The translations under genes and the position numbers were made by a program. Of a stretch of DNA of 64,000 bases, positions 9,652-18,105 are shown piece after piece; the first letter of the stretch is position 1, and each line of letters starts with the position of its first letter. Below the pieces are notes generated by a model that was not told where the DNA came from, ran no database searches, and saw only the letters and a list, made by a program, of their open reading frames with translations. The stretch covers positions 1 through 64,000 of the forward strand of contig CAZPIO010000023.1 in the NCBI GenBank assembly GCA_964586235.1. Direction: 5' to 3'. The DNA comes from JAUCQB01 sp964586235 (GTDB taxonomy: Bacteria; Planctomycetota; Phycisphaerae; UBA1845; PWPN01).

Positions 9652-12600
9652 ATGACAGGCAATCGCACTGCGCCGTCCATATCTGCGGGACATCGGTCAC
9701 GACGAACTCACAGGCGCCTTCGTTGCTCGTATGCAACTGCGGGCGGTCCTCTCTCTCCATCTGTCGTCGTTCCACTGTGCCGGTGTCTGGCGTGCTGCCT
9801 GCTCCTGGCCTTGTGTCTGGGACAATCATGCAGCCTCGGTCCTGCGAGCGATCACGGTGGCCTTGGCGGCGATGTGATCGGCTACCACCCCGACCAACCT
9901 CCGAGCGGAGGCTCGCCCGGCGATGTGATCAATCCGGCCGGCGGCGACGGCACTGGATCGCTTATCGTCGAAGCCGGCGAGCCGCTGACTGTGCTGGAGG
10001 GGCAGCAGGTGATCCTGCAGGGCGTCGCCTCTGGCGGCACGGCCGGCGCCACCCTCAGCTACCAATGGACGCAGATCGCCGGCCTCAGCGTGCTGCTCAC
10101 CGGCACCAGCACTCTGACAGCGGGCTTCACCGCCCCGACCGTGCTCGCCGACTCTCTGCTGACCTTTCAGCTCACGGTCTCGGATGGCAGCTTCACCGCG
10201 ACGGATACGGTGGACGTTATCGTCGTCCGCGCGTTCTCTCCGCAACTCGCGGTCATGGCCACCCCGACACAAGGTCCGGCGCCGCTCCAGGTCACCCTGA
10301 CCGTCCAGTCGGCAACGAGTTCGCCCCTGCCGGAGGGAACCTACACATGGGATTTCAACGACCAGACGCCGGCCGCGGAAGGCACGAGTGTAACCCACGT
10401 CTTCCAGAACCCTGGTTCGTACGCGGTGAAGCTATGCCTGACCATGCCGCCGCCTCAAAGCCCCGAGCCGGCCTGTACCGAAATCATGATCACGGTCACG
10501 GCACCGACCGCCGGCCTGCGCCAGCCCCAGTGGCCGTTGAAGACCTCTCGTTCGCTTTACACGAATGATCAGATCACCCAGTTGCGTCTCTTGGCGGCAT
10601 CAAACCCGACCGCGATGGCGGTTCGCAACTCCATTGTCCACCAGGCCGACCAGTGGACCGGCTTCTCCAACGAGCAACTGCGAGATCTGCTGCCCGACTC
10701 GCGCGTTTGCCGAGATTGGGACGTATCTGCCAAGGGCTGCCCCGTACACGGCACCGCTGTTTACCAGTATGGAACATACCCATGGAAGCTGCATCCCACA
10801 GATCGCTTCAAGGTCATCTGCCCTGTCGGCGGAGAGGTCTACCCCAGCAACGATTTCGACGCCTATTACCAAAGCGGGATGACGAACCCCAGCCTCCTGA
10901 CGGGTAAGTACATCGACAGCGGTCGCGGCTATGTGGGCCCTGACGGCGAAAAGTACTGGTTCGTCGCCTATGCCTGTCACTGGCACTGGCGAAATGAATG
11001 GCTGCCGGCTGTAAATCGTTTGGCACGAGCTTATGCTCTGACGGGAAAGCGAGTATATGCCGAGAAGGCTATCGTCATGCTCGACCGTATCGCGGAGGTC
11101 TACCCGGGCATGGACTACAACCGCCAGTCAAGATATGCGGAACTGGTTGGGATCTACAAGGGGAAGATCCTCATGACGGTCTGGGAGACCTTCACCCTTC
11201 GCGACCTCGCCGTCGCCTACGAACTCATCTTCGATGCGCTCACGGGCAGCAACCCTGTCTCACTTCCCTGGCGTTCCTCCCAACAGATCAGAGCCAACAT
11301 CGAAGCAAATCTGCTCGAAGAAGGCATTGATGCCATCGCCCGCAAAGACATCATCGGCAACTTCGGGATGCATCAGCACGCCCTTATCAACACAGCGATT
11401 GTTCGGCACAACGGACCGACCTCCGCACTGCTTGCAGGCGTTTTCACCAACACTGGCGATCAGCTCGAAAACGAGGGTCTAAACTACGCACTGTGGAATC
11501 TGGTTTACAAGGACGGAATGCCGCATGAGACTTCACCCTCCTACTGCTCGTACTGGGTGGACGCCATCACACAGTTTGGAGCCCCTTTGTTGGCAACGAA
11601 CATCAACCTGTTTGAGGACCCCAAACTGAAACTGATGCTCGAGAGTCCGCTCCGCATGCTCTGTGCGGGCCGGTTCACTCCGGCAAACGGGGACGCCGGC
11701 AGCATCGACGACGGGTGGATCGTACCGACCGCCGCCACATACAGAGCTGCATACCGCCAGCTCCACCAACCTGAGTTCGCCTGGGCGCTTCAGCAGATGG
11801 GTGGCCTGACCAACGGCCTCATGCCCGAATTCGAGAGCTGTCTTCAAGGCCCCTTCGATCTTGCCCAGTTCGAGTCCGACGCAACCTTCTATGGCTACCG
11901 CCTCCGGAGCCGGCTTCTCGACGGATACGGCATGTCCATTCTGAACAACCTGGCCGATGAGACGGCTGTGTCCGTCTACTACGGTGTGCGTGGCGGACAC
12001 GGACATAGCGATCGCCTGAACATGGAGTTGTTCGCTAAACAGAGACGAGCATCACCGGATCTCGGATATCCAGACCAAAAGAACGGGTATATCTCCGGCA
12101 TCTACAGTTGGTCGAACAACACCATCAGCCACAACACCCTGCTGGTGGACGATCGCAGGCAGGACGGCAACATCGCAGGCAGAGTCCTGCGGTTTCATGA
12201 GAGCCCGACGGTCCATGCTGTGGACATCGATGCCACCGGCACTTACGCTCAGGCCGATGTATACCGCCGGACACTTGTTCTGGTCGACGTCGATCACGAC
12301 AACTCTTACCTGGTGGACGTCTTCCGCGCCCGCGGTGGCGACAAGCACGTCCTGAGCATCCATGGCCCGGAGGGGTCGTTCGCGATGTCAGGCGCGACGC
12401 TCTCCGCCCCTGTCACGCGAGGCACGCTGGCCGGCACAAACGTCACCTACGGCCAGCTCTACGACGATCCGGTTCTCGGTGCGCCCGGCTACGCGGGCCA
12501 ATACTACAGGTACATGGGTAGCGGCTACTCGCACCTCTTCAATTGGCAGCATGCCGCACCGACTGGCCCGATCGCGGCCCAGTGGCGCACATCGGACAAT

Positions 12601-13533
12601 CTCGCCGGCCTTCGCGTGCATGTGCCGCCTCACGCTCAGCAGGATGTGATCGTCGCCGATGCGTACGTGTCACCGCTTCGCCTGATCCCGACGATCCTCA
12701 AGTACATGCTGGTGCGCCGTTCCGCCGATGCATCCGGAAACACATTCGTCGCCGTCTGGGAACCAACCGGCAGTCAGTCTTTCATTCAGTCGGTGAGTCT
12801 GATCAGCGACCCTTCACTCGGTCAGGGCAGCGACCAGACCGTCGTATTGACAGTGCAGCGCGAGGGGGCAACTGATACGATCGTCGTCTCTCCGGAGGCC
12901 GGCACGGCGTTGACGCTGCCATCGGGCTTATCCTGCGATTCGGCGGTCGCCGTAGCCACCGTCGCGAACGGCCAATTCACCCGGGGCTTTGCCGCCGGCG
13001 GCACCGGCCTGACGATGAACCAGCCGCCGATCCAGATCTCCGTCCCCGCGACGATCACAGGTTCAGTCTCCGCGGCCGACTACGATGGCAAGACGGTCAC
13101 GGTCACTTGCGACTGGCCCGCAACCGATGCCCCGGCACTGGTGGGCAGGATGGTGCGGTTCTATAACGCCAGTCACTCCTGCATGTACCAGATTGCCTCG
13201 GCACGGGCCTCCGGCAACACACTGGTCCTGGGTCTTGAAGGCTCGGAGGTCTTCACCGGCCGCGTCAGCATCCGGAGTGCCGATCCGTCGGCAGGCACGG
13301 TCACCACGCCGACCGAGGTCCCACACCCCACCAACCTCGCCGGCATGCGGTTGCTGACAGATGACTTGTCTGCTCAGGCACTGATCGTCTCAATGAGCAC
13401 GACCGGTACCATTCAACTGGCCTCCGATGCCAACATGAGCCCATTCGCGGCCGGAATGCCATACTACGCATGGGTGGCTGATTTCGGCCCCGGTGACAGA
13501 GTGGAGATTGAGAATTCTGTTTACGTACCCTGA
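9652..13533 (+). CDS. Secreted heparinase II/III-type polysaccharide lyase with N-terminal Ig-like/PKD domains
   Basis: About 1293 residues. A basic N-terminus and hydrophobic stretch ending in ALCLGQSC suggest an exported lipoprotein, although the lipobox is not canonical. Next come two beta-sandwich domains, one REJ/PKD-like (LSYQWTQIAG, LTVSDGSFTATDTVDV) and one PKD-like (YTWDFNDQTPAAEGTSVTH). The alpha/alpha toroid (about 330-800) and the following beta-sandwich show heparinase II/III signatures: GMHQHALINTAI, HETSPSYCSYWVDA, GGHGHSDRLNMELFA and NNTISHNTLLVDD. It likely cleaves a uronic-acid polysaccharide by beta-elimination outside the cytoplasm. The C-terminal 250 residues are beta-rich and unassigned. 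ATG 9652 is preferred over an upstream in-frame TTG at 9613 because a G-rich stretch precedes it. Confidence 0.85.
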   Translation: MTGNRTAPSISAGHRSRRTHRRLRCSYATAGGPLSPSVVVPLCRCLACCLLLALCLGQSCSLGPASDHGGLGGDVIGYHPDQPPSGGSPGDVINPAGGDGTGSLIVEAGEPLTVLEGQQVILQGVASGGTAGATLSYQWTQIAGLSVLLTGTSTLTAGFTAPTVLADSLLTFQLTVSDGSFTATDTVDVIVVRAFSPQLAVMATPTQGPAPLQVTLTVQSATSSPLPEGTYTWDFNDQTPAAEGTSVTHVFQNPGSYAVKLCLTMPPPQSPEPACTEIMITVTAPTAGLRQPQWPLKTSRSLYTNDQITQLRLLAASNPTAMAVRNSIVHQADQWTGFSNEQLRDLLPDSRVCRDWDVSAKGCPVHGTAVYQYGTYPWKLHPTDRFKVICPVGGEVYPSNDFDAYYQSGMTNPSLLTGKYIDSGRGYVGPDGEKYWFVAYACHWHWRNEWLPAVNRLARAYALTGKRVYAEKAIVMLDRIAEVYPGMDYNRQSRYAELVGIYKGKILMTVWETFTLRDLAVAYELIFDALTGSNPVSLPWRSSQQIRANIEANLLEEGIDAIARKDIIGNFGMHQHALINTAIVRHNGPTSALLAGVFTNTGDQLENEGLNYALWNLVYKDGMPHETSPSYCSYWVDAITQFGAPLLATNINLFEDPKLKLMLESPLRMLCAGRFTPANGDAGSIDDGWIVPTAATYRAAYRQLHQPEFAWALQQMGGLTNGLMPEFESCLQGPFDLAQFESDATFYGYRLRSRLLDGYGMSILNNLADETAVSVYYGVRGGHGHSDRLNMELFAKQRRASPDLGYPDQKNGYISGIYSWSNNTISHNTLLVDDRRQDGNIAGRVLRFHESPTVHAVDIDATGTYAQADVYRRTLVLVDVDHDNSYLVDVFRARGGDKHVLSIHGPEGSFAMSGATLSAPVTRGTLAGTNVTYGQLYDDPVLGAPGYAGQYYRYMGSGYSHLFNWQHAAPTGPIAAQWRTSDNLAGLRVHVPPHAQQDVIVADAYVSPLRLIPTILKYMLVRRSADASGNTFVAVWEPTGSQSFIQSVSLISDPSLGQGSDQTVVLTVQREGATDTIVVSPEAGTALTLPSGLSCDSAVAVATVANGQFTRGFAAGGTGLTMNQPPIQISVPATITGSVSAADYDGKTVTVTCDWPATDAPALVGRMVRFYNASHSCMYQIASARASGNTLVLGLEGSEVFTGRVSIRSADPSAGTVTTPTEVPHPTNLAGMRLLTDDLSAQALIVSMSTTGTIQLASDANMSPFAAGMPYYAWVADFGPGDRVEIENSVYVP

Positions 13534-13862
13534 ACAGAAGACGGGGTTGCGCTAGGCAACACGCGAACGGAGCCCATCTGGTTCGAGTACGGCCGACCAC
13601 ACGCGCAAAACGAATCCCGCCTATAGCCTGCTTTGCAGCTGGCTCTGGGCTCTTACCCGCATGGTCGCTGTGGTCGTAGGCACCGCAGACCGGCGTGAGG
13701 GGATGCTCAGCCTCAATCGGTTGCCGGCTTATCCCGTAGGAGCTTGCGCTCGTCGCGGTTACGCTTCGCCAAATGCCGATACATACAGATGAATACCCGC
13801 AGTCCGAGGAGGGAAAGCATGGTGACGACAAGAGGTCGCCGTACGGTACCGGCCTTGTCGTG
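13534..13862. other. Intergenic region between convergent genes
   Basis: 329 bp between the convergent heparinase-like and aminotransferase genes. Short frames occur on both strands without recognisable domains. No T-tailed hairpin was found. Confidence 0.5.
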
Positions 13863-15035
13863 CTACGCTGTTGACGGACCGACGGAGATGATGAAATCGA
13901 CGCCGCGCCGAGCCGTAGCTTCGTTGGCTCGGGGGTGCAGGGGCAGGTTCACAGTCTCTCGCGAGGCCCGGTCCGCTTCGGGGCACATACCGGTATGGTA
14001 GCCGTATGCCTCCATCGGCGTTTCGATCGGGTGCAGCGGGCACTCGAACCAACTGCCGAGTTCCACGAAATGGCCAGCGGCCTCGGCCAGGGCACGTTGC
14101 TTATCGGCGACGCGGACCGGGTAACGAACCAATACCGGCTCCATTTCCGGCGACAATTGCGTCACCGGCCAGCCTCTCTCGCTCAGTAGACTATCGTACA
14201 GGCGGGTCATCCGTCGGCGGTGCTCAATGTTGTCGTCCAGCTTCGCCAACTGCCGAAGGCCGACGCGAGCCTGCATTGGGCTCATGCCTTTGAAAAAACC
14301 AGCTTCCATGCGAGGTTGAAACTCAGACGCACTCGATGAACCGACGACCAGCCCCTTTCGCGTCAGCCACCTGAATACGTTCTGGGCGAATGCGGTTGTT
14401 CGCGGGTAGATCGCCGTGCGGTAGACCAGCAACTGGGCCTGGAGCATAACAACTTCCCGCGTCGTCGGCCGCACCAACTCCTGTTCGACGATGCGTTCGA
14501 TCCGGCCCGCGAGTTCGCGATCGTGGACCACCGCCATGCCGCCCAGGCCGCTGGTGAACGGCTTGTTCCACTGGAAGGAGAAGTACGCCGCGACACCGAA
14601 GGTCCCGGCAAGCTTGCCCTTGTACCTCGAGCCCAGTGCCAGACAGCAGTCTTCGACCACCGGCAGGCCCTTGCGGCAGGAGATGTCCATAATGGCATCC
14701 ATGTCCGCAGGGTAACCATAGGTGTGTTGAGCGATCATCAACCTGGTCCGAGGCGTGATCTTCGCCTCAACGAGGTCCGGGTTGATGTTGTATGTGCGAG
14801 GCTCGATGTCCACAAAGACCGGCTTGGCGCCCAGATACACGATGGGGTTGACGGCCATCACGCAGGTGTAACCCGGCATGATGACTTCCTCGCCTTCACC
14901 GATGCCCATGCCTTTCAGAATCGCGTACAGCGCCACGCGGCCTTTCCAGAAGCCGAAAGCGCGGTGAATTCCTAATCGGTCAGCGAAGGCCTTCTCGTAT
15001 TGGGTCAAAGGCGACACGTGAATGATTGAATCCAT
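13863..15035 (-). CDS. DegT/DnrJ/EryC1/StrS-family aminotransferase
   Basis: 390 residues, the usual length for this PLP-dependent fold-type I family. The signatures include EEVIMPGYTCVMAVNPI, PVFVDIEPRTYNINP, the acidic pyridine-ring contact in PVVEDCCLALGS, and the PLP-binding Lys in FSFQWNKPFTSGLGGM. Family members transaminate nucleotide-linked keto sugars to amino sugars. It is the most downstream gene of the minus-strand polysaccharide locus, followed in the upstream direction by a GNAT and a FemAB-like protein, which suggests formation and acylation of an amino sugar or amino acid substituent. The substrate cannot be told from the sequence. The ribosome binding site is weak. Confidence 0.88.
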   Translation of the reverse strand: MDSIIHVSPLTQYEKAFADRLGIHRAFGFWKGRVALYAILKGMGIGEGEEVIMPGYTCVMAVNPIVYLGAKPVFVDIEPRTYNINPDLVEAKITPRTRLMIAQHTYGYPADMDAIMDISCRKGLPVVEDCCLALGSRYKGKLAGTFGVAAYFSFQWNKPFTSGLGGMAVVHDRELAGRIERIVEQELVRPTTREVVMLQAQLLVYRTAIYPRTTAFAQNVFRWLTRKGLVVGSSSASEFQPRMEAGFFKGMSPMQARVGLRQLAKLDDNIEHRRRMTRLYDSLLSERGWPVTQLSPEMEPVLVRYPVRVADKQRALAEAAGHFVELGSWFECPLHPIETPMEAYGYHTGMCPEADRASRETVNLPLHPRANEATARRGVDFIISVGPSTA

Positions 15036-15108
15036 CCCACGATTGTGCTCTGCAAGAACACCTGGAGGTGGTCCAACTCCACACCTGGGTCATGATCGCA
15101 CCGCCGGC

Positions 15109-15747
15109 TCAACTATCATGTATGTAGCGATCAAGGCTCGTGCGATAACGTACACTGCCATCGGGCAGCCTATCCGACTCGGGAATCCAACCCTGCTTCC
15201 CATAAAGGCGACGGGCAGGTTCATTGTCACCATCCACGAACAGTTCGGCTACCCGGAAGCCGCGCGAAGCACTCTCACGGCAGAATGCCTCCACGAGAGC
15301 CCGACCCGCACCTTGGCCGCGGATCTCGGCGGACACAGCCAAGTTTGCCAGTTTCACCCTGCCAGTCTCCCTCAGGCTCCGCACCCGTTTGCGGGTGGCG
15401 CGCGCCCTTCCCCTTAGGAGAGCCCCAAACCTTCTAATAGAGGTATTTCGCAGAAGCAGATGAGGGCGCAGCGCAGCCGCCAGAACGGCCGACCACCACA
15501 GGGCACGGTGAATCTGGTCCATAGTGTCGGGTCCGGCGCCAACCACCAAACCGACCAGGTGTCCACCTCGCCAGGCGCCAAAACTGATCGCCTCGCGACA
15601 TAAAGCGAACTGCCGGTAGAGCTGCGTGCAGAACCAGTAGCCCAGTCGTGTGCTGTTGTAGGACGGAAAAACCGCGCAATGGACACGCGCATACTCCGCG
15701 GCCTCTTCAGCAAGGAGCCGGCGGATCTCCAAGTCTGGGGCAACCAT
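15109..15747 (-). CDS. GNAT-family N-acetyltransferase
   Basis: 212 residues. The acetyl-CoA binding motif A is VKLANLAVSAEIRGQGAGRALVE (seen around residues 140-160), with the R-G-x-G-x-G/A pattern, followed by a motif B-like stretch AELFVDGDNEPARRLYGKQGW. It probably acetylates a sugar amine or an amino acid in polysaccharide synthesis, given the aminotransferase on one side and the FemAB-like protein on the other. The substrate is unknown. It lies 73 bp downstream-to-upstream from the aminotransferase start and is probably in the same transcription unit. Confidence 0.85.
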   Translation of the reverse strand: MVAPDLEIRRLLAEEAAEYARVHCAVFPSYNSTRLGYWFCTQLYRQFALCREAISFGAWRGGHLVGLVVGAGPDTMDQIHRALWWSAVLAAALRPHLLLRNTSIRRFGALLRGRARATRKRVRSLRETGRVKLANLAVSAEIRGQGAGRALVEAFCRESASRGFRVAELFVDGDNEPARRLYGKQGWIPESDRLPDGSVRYRTSLDRYIHDS

Positions 15748-15801
15748 AGCTCGATCAATTCGAGAGGACTATACGCACCATGGGGAGCACCTAACGCACT
15801 A

Positions 15802-16803
15802 CTACGGTTCAGCGCCCTCGTCGGCCCAAGCTAACGGCCGTGCTTGCCGGCCGGAGAGCAAACGCGACATCCCGGCGGACTTACGGAGGTTTGCCGACTG
15901 CGGGCACACGGCCGCCAAGCGTTCCAGAGCCCAGGAGCCTAGATTCCTGCTCAGGAACGGACGCAACAGTGGATGCAGGAAGAATCGCCTGTGCCGTCGC
16001 AACGGGATGTACCCCATACGCGTCTTATATCTGTGCATTGACAGCTCATTTACGTCTACTTGGATGCTGCTGAGACCGTAGGTGATGTAGGCGTATTTAT
16101 CATTTTTAAGTATGTGTTCCGTGGCGCGGTACAGCACAGCATTGTTGGGGCACTCCCTGAGCCACGCTGTCCGCGACCGTGCGATGTCAACCATTGCCCA
16201 GCCGTCAATCTTGAGGAGGGTCATCCAGGCAGCGAGCTCCCCGCCACGCCAAGCTCCCCAGACCTCGTAGAACGGGGTGGCCCGCTGGCGAGCGATCATT
16301 TCGTGAAAACTGGAAACGTGGGGCGAAGCGTAACCGTGACGCACATTAGTCTCGCTGTGCGCGGGGAACCCCTTATCCCGCAGTTCGTCCCACGTACAAA
16401 GCCGGACGAGGAAGCTGCGCAGCCCGCGACGGATGTCACGGCGCGCATTCTTCGCGAGGCGATCGAGCGCATACTCCGGATCCGAGCACACGTAATCGAA
16501 GCAGTTCGCGACGGCCGCTGGCGATTCCTCGAGCAGATAGCTGGCCAGCCAGATACCGGGACGCTTCAGCAGATGGCGGAGCACCTCGGGCTCAACAGGC
16601 TGGCTGCATTCCAGGGGGAATCTCTGGAGTTCACCGGTCACGCCGGGAACCCAGGCATACTCACCACCTGCGCTCAGATCGCAGGGTCGCCCCAGACGCT
16701 CCAAATATCGGACGTACTCACCAAGCGTTCCACCCAATGCGGACGGCGCCACCACGCTCACGGGCGGCTGAAGAACCTCTCCATACTGCGGATCGGTCGG
16801 CAT
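15802..16803 (-). CDS. FemAB-like GNAT-fold acyltransferase
   Basis: 333 residues with the pattern of FemAB/BioF2-like acyltransferases often found in extracellular polysaccharide loci. Examples are DRLAKNARRDIRRGLRS (the conserved basic segment), ETNVRHGYASP, TPFYEVWGAWRGGELAAWM and a C-terminal MGYIPLRRHRRFFLHPLLRP stretch. Related proteins transfer amino acids or acyl groups onto glycans or peptidoglycan precursors. It is probably cytoplasmic or peripheral, as no transmembrane segment is evident. It sits between a glycosyltransferase and a GNAT protein, so a role in decorating the same glycan is likely. The exact reaction is not known. Confidence 0.75.
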   Translation of the reverse strand: MPTDPQYGEVLQPPVSVVAPSALGGTLGEYVRYLERLGRPCDLSAGGEYAWVPGVTGELQRFPLECSQPVEPEVLRHLLKRPGIWLASYLLEESPAAVANCFDYVCSDPEYALDRLAKNARRDIRRGLRSFLVRLCTWDELRDKGFPAHSETNVRHGYASPHVSSFHEMIARQRATPFYEVWGAWRGGELAAWMTLLKIDGWAMVDIARSRTAWLRECPNNAVLYRATEHILKNDKYAYITYGLSSIQVDVNELSMHRYKTRMGYIPLRRHRRFFLHPLLRPFLSRNLGSWALERLAAVCPQSANLRKSAGMSRLLSGRQARPLAWADEGAEP

Positions 16804-16853
16804 CTACGACGTCCTGTTGCCCAATGACAGTCCAGAAAGGCAAACGAGTTCGG

Positions 16854-18095
16854 TCACCACTCCGCTGCCGGCAGCGGCTCTCTGGCGGCCACCGCCTCCA
16901 GCAACCGCTCTGTCCGGCCGGCAATCACGTTTCGATCGAACCGCGGCGCCAGTTGCAGCGCGTTCCGGCTGATTTCCTCTCGCACGGACGGGTCGTCCGC
17001 GAGGTCTCGAATGGCCCCCGCCAGGATCTCCGCATCGCCGGGCGCGAACAACCGGCCCACGTTGTATCGCTTCACGAGCTGCTCGGCCTCGCAGCCGGCG
17101 GTGACCACCACGGGCACCCCTGCAGCAAGGGCTTCGTAGACTTTCGACGGCATCGTGCCCGGCAGCGACGCCGCAAGCGGAATCAGGCTCGCATCCATGC
17201 TGGCCAGAATGGCGGGCATACGGGACTTCGGCTGGTGCGGATAGAAAGCAATGTTCTTCAGCCCGGCCGCCTGTGCCTGGGCCATCAGATCCGTTTTCGT
17301 GGGCCCCTCACCCACCATCACGATGCGGATCCGTGGGCAGTCCTGCAGCCGCTTGGCAGCCTCGACCACCACCTCCAGCCCCTGGAAAATACCGTGCAAC
17401 CCACAGTAACCCGCGGCGAACTCACCCGGCATGATGCCAAACTCTCTGCGGATCTCCTCGCTGCGCAATTCGGGCCGGAAACACGACGTATCCACGCCAT
17501 TGGAGATGACGCCCACTGGCGCACTCGGAAAGCGACTTCGGATCTGCTCGGCCGCCCCGGGGTTGGTCAGCGCCACGCAAGAGGAGTACCGGTACGCCAG
17601 GGCCTCCAGCCACTCCATCATGCGGAGTTGAGTGCCGCCGATCATATCTCCCATGCGGACCGCCACGTCGGGCCAGATGTCAGACACCATGAGCACCATC
17701 CGCGCGCGCGTCAGCCTGGCCATCGGGATTCCGGACATCGCCAGGAAGAGCGGCGGGCTCTCCACGATCAGCAGGTCGAGCTTGCCGATCGACCACGTGC
17801 CCAGCAGCAGCGAGCTGAATACGAAGGACATGTAGCTGGCCAGACGGACCATCAGGTTGGACGACTTACTCGGGTAGATGGCCGTGCGAATGATTCTCAT
17901 GCCATTCATGTTCTCGCGGGCAAAAAGCCTGCGGCGATAGGCATCGAACACGCGACCCGTGGGATAGTTCGGCATCGCGGTAATGATGGTCAGCTCGTGC
18001 CCCCGACGCTGCAACCGCACGGCCAATTCGGACAGCCGGGCCTGTGGCGCACCCATTTCGGGAGGAAAATACTGCGTCAGTATTCCAATCTTCAT
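16854..18095 (-). CDS. Glycosyltransferase family 4, WbuB-like
   Basis: 413 residues with the GT-B fold. The N-domain begins MKIGILTQYFPPEMGAPQAR and includes the PNYPTGRV and VSDIWPDVAVRMG motifs typical of the WbuB group. The C-domain has the nucleotide-sugar signature PSKVYEALAAGVPVVVT followed by the E-x7-E type acidic pair. It is probably a retaining sugar transferase acting on a lipid-linked oligosaccharide at the inner face of the membrane. ATG 18095 is chosen for the canonical N-terminus and a GAGG sequence upstream; the frame is open to 18242. Only 10 bp separate it from the heparinase-like gene upstream, so they are co-transcribed. Confidence 0.92.
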   Translation of the reverse strand: MKIGILTQYFPPEMGAPQARLSELAVRLQRRGHELTIITAMPNYPTGRVFDAYRRRLFARENMNGMRIIRTAIYPSKSSNLMVRLASYMSFVFSSLLLGTWSIGKLDLLIVESPPLFLAMSGIPMARLTRARMVLMVSDIWPDVAVRMGDMIGGTQLRMMEWLEALAYRYSSCVALTNPGAAEQIRSRFPSAPVGVISNGVDTSCFRPELRSEEIRREFGIMPGEFAAGYCGLHGIFQGLEVVVEAAKRLQDCPRIRIVMVGEGPTKTDLMAQAQAAGLKNIAFYPHQPKSRMPAILASMDASLIPLAASLPGTMPSKVYEALAAGVPVVVTAGCEAEQLVKRYNVGRLFAPGDAEILAGAIRDLADDPSVREEISRNALQLAPRFDRNVIAGRTERLLEAVAAREPLPAAEW

Positions 18096-18105
18096 AGGCA
18101 CCGCC

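Noticed and set aside
13863..16803. Exosortase/PEP-CTERM system suggested by the DUF3473 deacetylase and FemAB-like protein
   Set aside because: No exosortase gene and no protein with a PEP-CTERM tail is visible in the window.
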